Positions 9,510-18,809 of a stretch of 64,000 bases of DNA are shown here, piece after piece. A model generated the notes under the pieces. The model was not told where the DNA came from, searched no databases, and was given only the letters and a program-made list of their open reading frames with translations. The position numbers were made by a program, and so were the translations under genes. Source of the DNA: Shewanella woodyi ATCC 51908 (GTDB lineage: Bacteria > Pseudomonadota > Gammaproteobacteria > Enterobacterales > Shewanellaceae); the NCBI RefSeq assembly GCF_000019525.1, contig NC_010506.1, forward strand, positions 2,790,001 to 2,854,000, read 5' to 3'. The stretch's first letter is position 1; every line of letters starts with the position of its first letter.

Positions 9510-11504
9510 ATGAACTTTCGTTGGGTTGGAAATTTAACAATCACTAACAAACTGCTCTTAGTTATTCTCCCCCCTATCTTAGGATGTATCGTTTTTGGTT
9601 GTGCCATTGTTTATAATCAGTACCGCCTCTCAACAGGTTTAGAGCAAGTAAAAGTGCTAAGTGAACTAGCTGTCGTCAATAGCGATCTGGTTCATGAATT
9701 GCAAAAAGAGCGGGGCATGAGCGCAGGGTTTATAGGATCGAGAGGCCAAGCTTTTGCGAATACATTGCCAGCTCAAAGAGCAGCAACAGATAAACAGTTG
9801 AACAGTTTTAAGCATTTTGTCTCTAACACCTCCCTACCTGAATCATTTTCGAGTCAACTAAGTCAATTAAATCGCGATCTCTCACAGCTTAACTCGATGC
9901 GTAAAAGTATTGATAGTTTAACCGTGTCAGTAAAAGAGGAGGTGGCTTTTTATTCCCAGCTCAATAAAGGTTTACTTGGGATAGTGGATCATACAGCAAA
10001 AGAGGGTGACAGCCAGGCTATCGCTATTCAGGCGGCTTCTTTTAGCGCTTATCTGCAGATGAAAGAGCGTGCAGGTATTGAGCGCGCGGTACTGAGCTCG
10101 ACGTTTGGTAATCGTGAGTTTAAACCTGGTATGTTTTTGAAGTTTGCCACTTTAGTGTCTGAACAGCACAGCTATGAGGAGCGATTTCTTGCATTGGCCA
10201 CACCAGAGGTTCAAGAGCAGTTTCGACAATTAACTCAAACGCGAGCAGTAAAGGATGTACACACCCTACGTGAGCTAGCGTTCAGTGGTAATGCCGATGA
10301 ACTGAGTGCTCAAAGTGCTGAGCAGTGGTTTGCCAAATCTTCTGCTCGAATTGAGCTCGTTAGGCAGTTTGAAAAGTCACTATCTAAGTCTCTGATCTCA
10401 CAAACAGATCAGCAACTGAGTGGTTCTACATCGCTTATGTATAGCATCATAGTGCTGATGCTGCTGACAGGTTCCTTAGTCCTCTATATCTCAGTCACTG
10501 TCGCTAGATACATGCATACCCGATTACATTACCTTCATGATAGCGTTACAAAAGCCCAGAAGAACTTTGATTTAAACATACGAATTGGAGGGAATACGAA
10601 TGATGAACTGGGTCAGTTAGGTAACGCGTTCAATCAAATGATGAGTGATTTTGAGAAGGTGATCCACCGCGTTAGAACCAACACTGATAGCCTGCTTAAA
10701 GCTTCTGAAAAGATGGAGTCTTGCGCTAATGTGATGCAAAGAGATGTGGCTATTGGCCATAGTGAGACTGAACAAGTAGCCTCTGCAATGACAGAGATGA
10801 GCTGTACAGTACAGGAGATAGCACTTAATGCTGTCAAAGCTTCTGAAGCTTCGACAGCTGCCAATATAGAAGCCAAAGAGGGCAATATTGAAGTTGATAA
10901 AACGGCTGAAAGTATCCACGAGTTAGCTGAAGAGATTGGTGATGCTTCTAAAGCGATCAATGAGTTGGATAATGATATTCAAGGCATTGTCAGTGTTCTT
11001 GGGGTGATTAGCGGTATTGCTGAGCAGACAAATCTTCTAGCGCTTAATGCAGCCATTGAAGCTGCACGAGCGGGTGAGATGGGAAGAGGATTTGCCGTGG
11101 TCGCCGATGAAGTAAGAAGTCTTGCTCAACGTGCCCAAACCTCAACAGAGGATATTCGAGATATGACAGAGCGGCTTGAGAAAGGGGCGGCAATTGCTGT
11201 ACTTGCCATGGAAAAAGGCAAGGCAAAGGCGGAGCTGAGCGTTAAGGAGTCAGAGAAAGCAGGGCAGGATCTGGATAAAATTGTAGCTGAAGTCGGTATT
11301 ATCGATGCGATGAACGAGCAGATTGCCGCGGCGACTCATGAACAATCAGCAGTATCGGAAGAGGTAAATCGTAACGCTCTTAAGATAAGTGAGATTTATC
11401 AAAATACTCAAGCTATTGCCGATGAGCTCAGTGCCCTTAACGAAGGCTTGTTAGCCGATGCGAATATGATGTCTCAAGAGGTCAGTAAATTTAAAATTAG
11501 CTAA
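9510..11504 (+). CDS. Methyl-accepting chemotaxis protein with NIT sensor domain
   Basis: This 664-residue inner-membrane chemoreceptor has a short cytoplasmic N-terminus, TM1 (about 14-36), a periplasmic NIT-type helical sensor domain (about 45-300), TM2 (about 308-332), HAMP (about 333-385) and a cytoplasmic signalling domain. The NIT assignment rests on [20 protein letters not shown] and the second motif [15 protein letters not shown], typical of nitrate/nitrite-responsive receptors. The signalling tip [19 protein letters not shown] is intact, so it should couple to CheA/CheW. No terminal NWETF-type CheR tether is visible. The ligand is inferred from the domain only. Confidence 0.92.
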   Translation: MNFRWVGNLTITNKLLLVILPPILGCIVFGCAIVYNQYRLSTGLEQVKVLSELAVVNSDLVHELQKERGMSAGFIGSRGQAFANTLPAQRAATDKQLNSFKHFVSNTSLPESFSSQLSQLNRDLSQLNSMRKSIDSLTVSVKEEVAFYSQLNKGLLGIVDHTAKEGDSQAIAIQAASFSAYLQMKERAGIERAVLSSTFGNREFKPGMFLKFATLVSEQHSYEERFLALATPEVQEQFRQLTQTRAVKDVHTLRELAFSGNADELSAQSAEQWFAKSSARIELVRQFEKSLSKSLISQTDQQLSGSTSLMYSIIVLMLLTGSLVLYISVTVARYMHTRLHYLHDSVTKAQKNFDLNIRIGGNTNDELGQLGNAFNQMMSDFEKVIHRVRTNTDSLLKASEKMESCANVMQRDVAIGHSETEQVASAMTEMSCTVQEIALNAVKASEASTAANIEAKEGNIEVDKTAESIHELAEEIGDASKAINELDNDIQGIVSVLGVISGIAEQTNLLALNAAIEAARAGEMGRGFAVVADEVRSLAQRAQTSTEDIRDMTERLEKGAAIAVLAMEKGKAKAELSVKESEKAGQDLDKIVAEVGIIDAMNEQIAAATHEQSAVSEEVNRNALKISEIYQNTQAIADELSALNEGLLADANMMSQEVSKFKIS

Positions 11505-11529
11505 GTTATCCCGTCATAGATCTACCAAC

Positions 11530-11556
11530 AAGCCCTGCATAAAAGCGGGGCTTTTT
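11530..11556 (+). terminator. Terminator after the chemoreceptor gene
   Basis: AGCCCTGC pairs with GCGGGGCT (one G-T wobble) across a short A-rich loop, followed by TTTTTG, about 25 bp after the stop. Confidence 0.85.
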
Positions 11557-11757
11557 GTTAGCGCAGTATTACTATCCTTTGTAACTACTCCTTTACTCCT
11601 AAATTAACCAGTTTTTCTTTATTCGTTAAGCAGACTCTGGTAATAGCTGATTATTACAGCCCAAACATAAGGATATGGATTAATGTTCTAGATTTAATTA
11701 TATATTTCAATATATTGATTATAAACAGTTAATGGCATTAGGGAAGCAGGAGTCATT

Positions 11758-12279
11758 ATGGATAATTTAGATGTGGTTGCAATACTTGGAACCGGTGCAA
11801 CTGGTTTCTCATTTTTAATGTTATTCATCGGATATAAACTGACATCCGATGTACAAAATAAGATTTTAGACACCAGCCTTTTAGACTTTGAGCCTGAAAA
11901 ACTTAAAATTTGGGAGGAGATGGCAGGCAAGCAACTTAATAATACACGGATCTTTTTAGGGTTTACCCTGCTTTTTTTAATGGCAGGTCTCGCCATTTTA
12001 ATACATCGACCTGAAGCCGAAGTTGTATTGAGCTTGACTCCGGTAGAGGCAGAACATCCTACCATTCTCTATATTCAAAATAGAAAAATCACCTTAGATG
12101 AAAATGGCAAAGGTTTAATAGTCTTAAAAGATGAGCATGCATTGAATATTGATAATTCAACCGTTTTTTCAAAGCTTTCAAAGCTTGAGGCAAAGTTATC
12201 GGCCAGCACTACATCTGAAAATGCCTTAATCCAGCAACTATCAGATAATACTAATGATTCAGGTTTCGGTGACTTTTAA
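11758..12279 (+). CDS. Uncharacterised membrane protein, two TM segments
   Basis: I do not recognise this 173-residue protein. It has two hydrophobic segments, about residues 8-28 (ILGTGATGFSFLMLFIGYKL) and 65-83 (IFLGFTLLFLMAGLAILI). A polar stretch of about 36 residues lies between them. The C-terminal part (about 85-173) is probably periplasmic: a small beta-rich part (ILYIQNRKITLDENGKG) followed by a likely coiled coil (VFSKLSKLEAKLSAS). AGGAG lies five bases before the ATG. The next gene starts 13 bp after its stop, so the two probably form an operon and may act together. It could be a small scaffold or stress-related membrane protein; no function can be assigned. Confidence 0.75.
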   Translation: MDNLDVVAILGTGATGFSFLMLFIGYKLTSDVQNKILDTSLLDFEPEKLKIWEEMAGKQLNNTRIFLGFTLLFLMAGLAILIHRPEAEVVLSLTPVEAEHPTILYIQNRKITLDENGKGLIVLKDEHALNIDNSTVFSKLSKLEAKLSASTTSENALIQQLSDNTNDSGFGDF

Positions 12280-12292
12280 CCAGGAGAGCAGC

Positions 12293-13138
12293 ATGGTCAG
12301 CTTAATCAAGCATTATGGTTACCTCGTGTTACCGATCCTTTTTTCTGTTCCATTGTTTGGGATAGCAGAAACAATGGAACTTAAGGATGTAAAAGCACTC
12401 ATCGAAGAGGGAAGGAGCTTAGAAGTCGTTAATACTTTAAAAGAGAGGCTAAATGAAACATCTGAACCGAAAAAGAGAGCAGAGCTACAAGGTGCAATAG
12501 GTTGGACCTTAGTACAAGCCAAAGAGTACGAGGAAGCAAATAAGTATTTAGAAAGCTCTTTAGTCGGTGCGACTGATGGCGGCTATACACATATTAAGTT
12601 AAGAGCCAATAATAATTTGGGGATCTTACATTATCTGCAAAATGATTTTGAAGTTTCACGGAGTTATTTCAATCAAGAGATAGCCAGTAATAGTAAGACC
12701 GCAAAGATATACCTTAGGTTATTAGACATCAAAGAGAGGGAGTATTTGGGGAAGGAAGCCCTGTTATCTGGTGTTGGGAAAAGACAGAGCAAACAGTTTC
12801 AAGAGGCGATAAATGAGTATGAGGTATCATTAGAACACCAACCTAATAACCCTAAAACACTCGAGTTTAAGGGTTATGCAGAATTTAGGTTAGGGAACCT
12901 AGAGGAAGCTTATCATACGCTTGAGCAAGCAAAGCATGCCGATCCCAAACGCAAGTTTACCCATCTGAACTTGCTAAAAGTAAGCTGCGCACTTAAATCC
13001 TTACAAAAGGTACTGCAGGTGATTAATGGATCAGAGCTAGAACAGGAAGTGTTTATCGATTGGGCCGAGCGGGATCTTGAACTTCAAAGGGTTTGTGATG
13101 GAAATGAGGCCTTTACAGACTTTATTCAAGCTAAGTAG
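12293..13138 (+). CDS. Exported TPR-repeat protein, function unknown
   Basis: I chose ATG 12293, with AGGAG six bases upstream, which gives 281 residues beginning with a signal-peptide-like segment (MVSLIKHYGYLVLPILFSV, possible cleavage near GIAE). The rest is helical with tetratricopeptide-like units: AELQGAIGWTLVQAKEYEEA, ANNNLGILHYLQNDFEVS, FQEAINEYEVSLEHQPNNPK and LEFKGYAEFRLGNLEEAYHT. The predicted location is periplasmic. It pairs with the preceding membrane protein. TPR repeats suggest protein binding; nothing indicates an enzyme. An in-frame start at 12254 would overlap the previous gene and lacks a ribosome site. Confidence 0.75.
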   Translation: MVSLIKHYGYLVLPILFSVPLFGIAETMELKDVKALIEEGRSLEVVNTLKERLNETSEPKKRAELQGAIGWTLVQAKEYEEANKYLESSLVGATDGGYTHIKLRANNNLGILHYLQNDFEVSRSYFNQEIASNSKTAKIYLRLLDIKEREYLGKEALLSGVGKRQSKQFQEAINEYEVSLEHQPNNPKTLEFKGYAEFRLGNLEEAYHTLEQAKHADPKRKFTHLNLLKVSCALKSLQKVLQVINGSELEQEVFIDWAERDLELQRVCDGNEAFTDFIQAK

Positions 13139-13156
13139 CGCTGAATATCTGATAGG

Positions 13157-13274
13157 CTTGTGAGTTCATTCAACGCAGAAGTAGGCAGCCAAAGCCCTTA
13201 CAGGCGAGCTTTAGCAATTCAGATACTGCGTTAACGAGCTTAACCGTAGAAAAACAATGCTCTTCACTCGTTGC
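13157..13274 (-). repeat. Partial copy of the interspersed repeat also at 49169-49290
   Basis: This 118-bp stretch is a close reverse-complement match of 49169-49290. Shared blocks include TTCATTCAACGCAGAAGTAG, CTTACAGGCGAG, CTGCGTTAACGAGCTTAACC and CACTCGTTGC. The terminal inverted repeats present at the 49-kb copy are missing here, so this is a remnant or a variant form. It starts 19 bp after the TPR gene and runs straight into the four-stem element that follows. Confidence 0.85.
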
Positions 13275-13280
13275 AAACCA

Positions 13281-13380
13281 TAGGGTCTTGTATGTTCCTG
13301 ACATACATAAGACATTTCCTCCACTGACCCATAGGGATATGGGAAATGTCTTTAAAGCGTGTGGAACGCTTAAGACCCTA
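13281..13380. repeat. Compact four-stem palindromic element (cloverleaf-like)
   Basis: A 9-bp closing stem (TAGGGTCTT 13281-13289 / AAGACCCTA 13372-13380) encloses three hairpins laid end to end. These are TGTATGT/ACATACA (13289-13307), AAGACATTTCC/GGAAATGTCTT (13309-13352) and AAGCGT/ACGCTT (13355-13371). Almost no unpaired bases remain at the junction. The sequence AAGACATTTC occurs again at 13442-13451. It lies between convergent genes. It could be a transcribed structured RNA, a DNA cruciform/terminator, or the end of a mobile element related to the adjacent repeat. No T-run supports a plain terminator. Confidence 0.6.
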
Positions 13381-13488
13381 GTCAGATGTGGTGAATGTCA
13401 TTAATGCACGACTATATAGTCTATTTTGTTCCATACAAAATAAGACATTTCTTCCTTTCCATGGAAAGTTCCAAAAGATCTCTTCAAA

Positions 13489-14391
13489 CTATTGTAGGCC
13501 TTTAGCAAATATCAATACTGCTCGAGCTATGTCTGTAGGGGCTTCAGGCAGTAAGGCGTGGCCAGTATTTTCTATTATCTCAACACTTAGCTGATCACCA
13601 AGTTGTACCTTTAGCAAGTCTGCAGCATCTTTGATTGGGGCGATAGTGTCCCTTTCCGCTTGCAGAATCATCATAGGCAAGCCACCAGCCTGCTGCCAGA
13701 GTTTGTCAGCGGTATGCTCCACTGCAGAGACCTGAAGCAGAGCTGTTTGCAGATACCAGCCTCGCAACCAATAGTCCGGCACCTCATTGTCTTCAGCAAA
13801 GAATGCATAGCGAATAGCCTCTTCACGGTGGGATGCAGTCAGATACGGCGTGATTGAATTACGTAACGCCTGCCTGGCCTTTGGCTCTACCTCGCGCTGA
13901 CCACCTGCGGCAATTAACACAACGCCTTTTGCAATATCGGGATACTTGCTTGCTGTCGCGCGCATTACCCTATTGCCAAAAGCATGACCGATTAATAAAA
14001 CCGTCTCAGCATTTCCAGTTTCTGCGATGTCGTGATGGACAATCTGTGCGACGTCATCAGCTAGTCTATACAGGCTGATCGGCTTTTCAAGCAGCTCACT
14101 ACCTCCAATACCTGGCGCTTCAACGGCAAGGGTACGGTACCCCGCTTTGTTTAGGCTTAAAACCAGTTCATTAAAGTCACTTGCTTCACGCCCAAGACTT
14201 GCAACAAGCGTTATACGCGGCCCAGTACCAGATACGTGCCATGCCATACGATTGCCATTGGCCAAAATCATAGACTGGGTTTCACCTACGGGGGTTCTTG
14301 CTTCAAGCATGGCAAAGGGATACAGCAATCCTAGATAAACGACCAAGCCAATAGAGAGTACGGACACGGTTAGCAGTAATTGTTTTTTCAT
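13489..14391 (-). CDS. Alpha/beta hydrolase-fold protein lacking the nucleophile Ser
   Basis: This 300-residue protein has one N-terminal membrane anchor or uncleaved signal (about 5-28) and an alpha/beta hydrolase domain. The fold is clear: oxyanion strand ITLVASLGREASDF, nucleophile elbow LLIGHAFGNR, acid position QAERDTIAP (Asp248) and histidine NTGHALLPEAP (His278). The elbow reads G-H-A-F-G, so the usual nucleophile Ser is Ala137. Either the protein is not a standard hydrolase or the change has inactivated it. It follows the exported hydrolase gene in the same direction, in a region that also holds two broken genes. The substrate is unknown. Confidence 0.75.
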   Translation of the reverse strand: MKKQLLLTVSVLSIGLVVYLGLLYPFAMLEARTPVGETQSMILANGNRMAWHVSGTGPRITLVASLGREASDFNELVLSLNKAGYRTLAVEAPGIGGSELLEKPISLYRLADDVAQIVHHDIAETGNAETVLLIGHAFGNRVMRATASKYPDIAKGVVLIAAGGQREVEPKARQALRNSITPYLTASHREEAIRYAFFAEDNEVPDYWLRGWYLQTALLQVSAVEHTADKLWQQAGGLPMMILQAERDTIAPIKDAADLLKVQLGDQLSVEIIENTGHALLPEAPTDIARAVLIFAKGLQ

Positions 14392-14567
14392 TATTTAACC
14401 TTTACTAGAGGTGCGTTATTAACTGGTGAACCAGAAATGACCCGAAACACTGTAACGGCTTCTGTTTTGGGATTGCTAATGGTTCGAAATATCAGGCAGG
14501 GATACAACGGGCATGGACTTTAGCCCGCAATATCATTCAGGTTTGAAATTAAACCTGGATTTATCTA

Positions 14568-16052
14568 TTAGTTCGCTCGGTTTATCTCTACCAAAGAACT
14601 TAAGTAGCCGATACCACCTTTATCATGGAAGTCTTCAACCTCAACATAGTAAGCTAGGTTTTTACCGTCAATTTTTTCAAGCTGTGACTGAAATTTACCA
14701 TTGACCATTTTCATGGCTTTAAATTCCCATTTAGCTTCGCGCCAGTCTAATGAGCGGTTAACGGAGTAGTACAAGCGGACATGCTTCAAGGTATTTGAAG
14801 ATGCAACATCTGCAATCACATTGACTTTCGCCCCTTCGACTTGTGATTCAACTTCGACTGTAGGCAGTTTGCGGTCATAAAATACATGAGCTAGCCAAGT
14901 GCGCCATGAATGTAAGTGTTTCTTTGAAACCCATGAATGACGTAGGTTATCTACATATAAAAACGCTTTGTCGCCTTTAAGCTCACTCATCATACCGTTG
15001 GGTGCACCTAGTCCAAAGAACTCATCATTGGTACCCAGAGCGACAAAATAAGGTGTGTTAATCTTTTTCTTCCAGAGATAAGGGTCAAAAGCCATGGTAG
15101 CCAAGTTCCCCGCAGGTCCATTCATTTTTGCTAAGAGCTTATCAGCTGGTTGAAATGCCGGCCCGTCTCTTTCAACAGCAGGACCACCAACATCAGTGCC
15201 AAACGATTCAAACTTTCTCATAATGTCGTAAAGCACATTACCGCCGTAATAACAGGTTGCCATAACACCGGCTAAGCGATCATCACCAGCTCCTAAGGCG
15301 ATTGACGAGGCAAAACCACGTTTAGAGCAGCCCATAATGACGGCCTTTTTTGCTGCTATCCCTTCAATCGACTCAAGCAAGGTAATGGCTTTTAAATAAC
15401 TTGTGGCAATAGGCGCATAACCAATCCAGCTCAAATCAAATGTGTCTATCGCCATTTGTAAGCCATAACCCATCAAATTACTTTCGTCCTTATCAAAAAT
15501 TAACGTGGCAGGGTTTGGAAATATCATGATCGGTGTATGCAAGTCTATCGCGGTTACTTCAGCGTATTCGGCCTCAGTATTTAATTCGGTACCCGGTATT
15601 TTTTGACGGTCAAAAAGGTGACGTAAGTGTTCAGGCACGACATTAGATTCTACAAGCTGATTTTGATGACCCCCTGCTGTACTCTCTGTTTCATGTTGAC
15701 CTTTGAAAGCACGATTGGTGGCAATGATGCCGACATTCCCCTCACCTTGGTAATTAGCAGGAACATAGATAGTTGCAGGGTGCCTCCAAGTAGAGCCGTG
15801 CCATTTCTGACTGGTAAAAGAGAGCTTAATGACTCTGACCTTCTCGCCGGGACGTGACTGACTATCAACTATTTTATCTTGCTTGATCTCCACATCTAAC
15901 GTGGATTGGTCCTTGATTTCATCCAAGTCAAAATAACTGGCTGGGCCAATAAAGCGGTATGAAAGATAGTCCTTTATTGCTCCACGAGATAGAAAGAGAG
16001 TGAGCGTTACGCAGATAAGGAAAACTACAATGCTAAGAAGTGCTTTTTTCAT
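14568..16052 (-). CDS. Secreted alpha/beta hydrolase, PhoPQ-activated (PqaA)-like
   Basis: This 494-residue exported or membrane-anchored protein has a hydrophobic N-terminus (about 4-22). The nucleophile elbow VIMGCSKRGFASS (Ser243) carries the S-K-R-G signature of the PhoPQ-activated pathogenicity-related family, which also has the Asp segment (VALGTNDEFFG) and the His segment (DNLRHSWVSKKH) seen here. The C-terminal part (about 395-490) looks like a beta-sandwich add-on, as in PqaA relatives. The triad looks intact. It lies between the Ser-less hydrolase and the broken TonB receptor, suggesting a former uptake-and-hydrolysis locus. The substrate is not known to me. Confidence 0.7.
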   Translation of the reverse strand: MKKALLSIVVFLICVTLTLFLSRGAIKDYLSYRFIGPASYFDLDEIKDQSTLDVEIKQDKIVDSQSRPGEKVRVIKLSFTSQKWHGSTWRHPATIYVPANYQGEGNVGIIATNRAFKGQHETESTAGGHQNQLVESNVVPEHLRHLFDRQKIPGTELNTEAEYAEVTAIDLHTPIMIFPNPATLIFDKDESNLMGYGLQMAIDTFDLSWIGYAPIATSYLKAITLLESIEGIAAKKAVIMGCSKRGFASSIALGAGDDRLAGVMATCYYGGNVLYDIMRKFESFGTDVGGPAVERDGPAFQPADKLLAKMNGPAGNLATMAFDPYLWKKKINTPYFVALGTNDEFFGLGAPNGMMSELKGDKAFLYVDNLRHSWVSKKHLHSWRTWLAHVFYDRKLPTVEVESQVEGAKVNVIADVASSNTLKHVRLYYSVNRSLDWREAKWEFKAMKMVNGKFQSQLEKIDGKNLAYYVEVEDFHDKGGIGYLSSLVEINRAN

Positions 16053-16225
16053 TCTATGGCTCTTTTTTTAGTTGATACGAAATAGTCGTCATGTGATTAG
16101 TTAATCTCAATAAAGTGTCTGAGTCGACTTTAACAGCGGGTTTAGTTTTGCTCACAAACCCCCTTAAATGATAGAAAAAATGGGGTACTAAGTACCCCTA
16201 ACGCCCAAGTGATGAACGAAAAAAC

Positions 16226-18568
16226 TTATTCAAAGTGGTAGCTAGCGCGAAGACCAAAGGTCCTTGGTGTTCCCATGACACATCGAATAAGTGTGCCACC
16301 ATTGCTTACCGTACCAAACTGATCACCAAAAGGTTGGTTAAAGGTATTTTGGCAATAAGATTCATTAGTCACATTTTCAGCATAAAGTTGCACACTCCAA
16401 TCCTCATTGCTGCCTAAAAGCCCAAGTCTGATATTGGTTAAAGCAAAAGCTTCTTGAATATCCTGAGGATTATTATTTGTCGTTGAGCCAACATTAGCAT
16501 CATCTTGCCAATTTGATTCAATACGTGCATACCAACCTAAATTCGCACTTGAAAACGTATCCGCATATTCAGCAAAGGCACTCAATTGATTTTTAGGGGA
16601 ACGATTATTCGGTGTTCCTGTTAAATCTTGTGGACCGGGTATACCCGGGAGGTTGGTTGCGTCTTTGTAATCAAGAAATGCTGAGTCTAAATAAGCATAT
16701 GAAGCTCTCAAGGTTAATTCATCGGTGGGATAAACGTTCATTTCGAGCTCTAACCCTTGCTGCCTTAATTTACCAACATTACTGGTAATAAAGTTTAAGC
16801 CTTTAAAAGAGCGGTCTTGAAAGTTATCTATTTCGGTTCGGTACAATGTAGCATTAGTTGTCATGACCCCTTCAAATAAGGTAGATCTTGCCCCAATTTC
16901 ATAATTAATTACTTCTTCTGAGTCTATTGTTCGCTCATCGGCCGTCAGTCCGCCTTGTGTCATAACAGAATTAAAGCCACCCGATTTGAAACCAGTTGAA
17001 ACGGTTGCAAACATCATTAAGTCTTGGTCAAACTGGTATTTACTGTTTAATAACCAAGTCACTTGTGAGTCATCAAAGCTAAGCTGATGATCTTCTGCTC
17101 CTGCTAAAAGAGCGCCAGCGACAAGGTTTGTTGGTGCGACCAGCATATCAGCACTTTTACTATCGTCGGTGTATCGAATACCTGCAGTAATATCTAGTTT
17201 ATCATTCAAGTGCCAAGTACCTTGGTAGAAAGCCGCCAAGGATTCTGTTGTTTGTGAGAAAGCTGCAGGGGTTGCATTTTCTTGCGGCATTGCTAAACAA
17301 GCAGTGATTGTCGCTTGGATAAGAGCGGGTGGCATTCCAGCAAGCGATGCGCCAACGCCAACAGGACAGAAAGCCGCACCTAAATGAAAGGTTTGATCAA
17401 TGCTATAACTCTCTTTGCTAAAATACACACCGGTAATGTAGTCTTATGTTTCACCAATTGGCGAAATAAACTGTAACTCTTGGCTAAATGAACGGCTAGA
17501 ATAATCTGATTGTCTGGCGGCTAAATCAAGTGGTAGCCTTGTTATATCACCTTCGAGGGTATTGTTACTCCAATCTCTATATGAAGTTATTGATTTAATA
17601 GAATAATATGTAAGCAGGTTGTTCCAATTCATTTCCAACATGGTGCCCCACTGGGAACTTTCCATATTATCGTCATGGACTTGATTAACAACCCCATCTA
17701 TCCCCGATAAATCAGGCACAGCACCTAAGTAATTGAGCACTTGAAGCCTTTCTGGTGTTGCTGATTCAGGTAAAACTTCTATCGGTGACCCTGTACCGTT
17801 AAGTTTTTGATAATCAAATTTTACTAAGGCATTAAAATCATCTGACGCTTGATAAAGGAAAGATAATCTTGCTAGGCTACTGTCATTCTCACCTAACTTG
17901 TCGTTACCATCGTATAAGTTTTCTCCGAAACCGTCATCAGCGCTATAGTTTAAGTTAGCTCGCACGGCTAAATTATTGGTTAAGCTAGCATTGGCCGTAA
18001 TAGCGGTATCTAGTGCGCCAAAGTTACCTACGCCCATGGAGATATCAGTATAATTTTCACCAAGCTCTGGGGATTTACTTCGTATATTCACCACACCGAT
18101 CGAAGCATTACGACCGAACAATGTCCCTTGCGGGCCACGTAATACTTCAACCATTTCAATATCTGTAAATGAGCCCAGTAAAGCACCTGGTCTTGGCATA
18201 TATACACCATCAATGTACGTGGCGACACTTGGCTCTAAAGCGGCGTTAGAAGAGGTGCCAACACCACGAATACCGATAGTCTGGCTAACTTGCATACTTG
18301 ATTTTGATACATATAAATTAGGGGTAAACGCGCTAAGGTCAGCCACCTCTTCGATACCTGATTTAACCATGTCTTCACCACTGAAGGCGACTACAGAAAT
18401 AGGCACTTCTTGAATAGATTGTGCACGTTTCGTTGCCATAACAGAAATTACTTCAATTTCTGAGTTATTGACGGTTTCATCTTCTGTTTTTTCTTGTGCG
18501 ATAACTGGCGAAAAAGAAGCAGCCATAGCTAATGAGGTTACCGCAAAAATTGGTTTGATTTTATGCAT
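16226..18568 (-). pseudogene. TonB-dependent receptor with an in-frame stop codon
   Basis: The gene encodes a signal peptide (MHKIKPIFAVTSLAMAASFS), a TonB-box region (EIEVISVMATKRAQSIQEVP), a plug (IRGVGTSSNAALEPSVATYI, VLRGPQGTLFGRNASIGVVN) and a complete beta-barrel ending in GLRASYHFE, with its terminal aromatic two residues from the end. A TAA at 17446-17444 interrupts it in the middle of the barrel (FISPIGET-stop-DYITGVYFSKE). The frame does not change, and both sides are good receptor sequence, so this is a point nonsense mutation. Without readthrough it cannot form a barrel. Start ATG 18568 is preferred to TTG 18586, although GGAG is about 12 bases away. The plug sequence is of the type found in carbohydrate and general-substrate receptors, but the ligand is unknown. 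Confidence 0.9.
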
Positions 18569-18809
18569 TATTATTATTTTCTCCAATCAGAATGATTAAT
18601 AATCATCAACATAGCCTCTTTTCATGATGACATATAATGAGTTATATTGAACTATCTATGCATAATACGAATATCTGAGAACGCCCTATGCTAACCGTAA
18701 AACAACTACAACATGTTATTGCGATTAAAAAAGCGGGTTCTATTCAGGCTGCGACGGAATTGGCCTGTATCAGCCAATCAGCGTTAACAAGAGACTATGG
18801 CGTCAATAG

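Noticed and set aside
15627..15868. Paired frames on both strands within the PqaA-like hydrolase
   Set aside because: Both are out of frame with a clear conserved protein.
17428..17444. Frameshift or programmed recoding in the TonB receptor
   Set aside because: The frame is identical on both sides and the codon is TAA, so neither a frameshift nor selenocysteine applies.
18787..18792. ACAAGA as a classical 6-bp target-site duplication
   Set aside because: IS110-family elements do not usually make staggered-cut duplications. The similarity is better explained by the shared CT core plus partial identity of donor and target.
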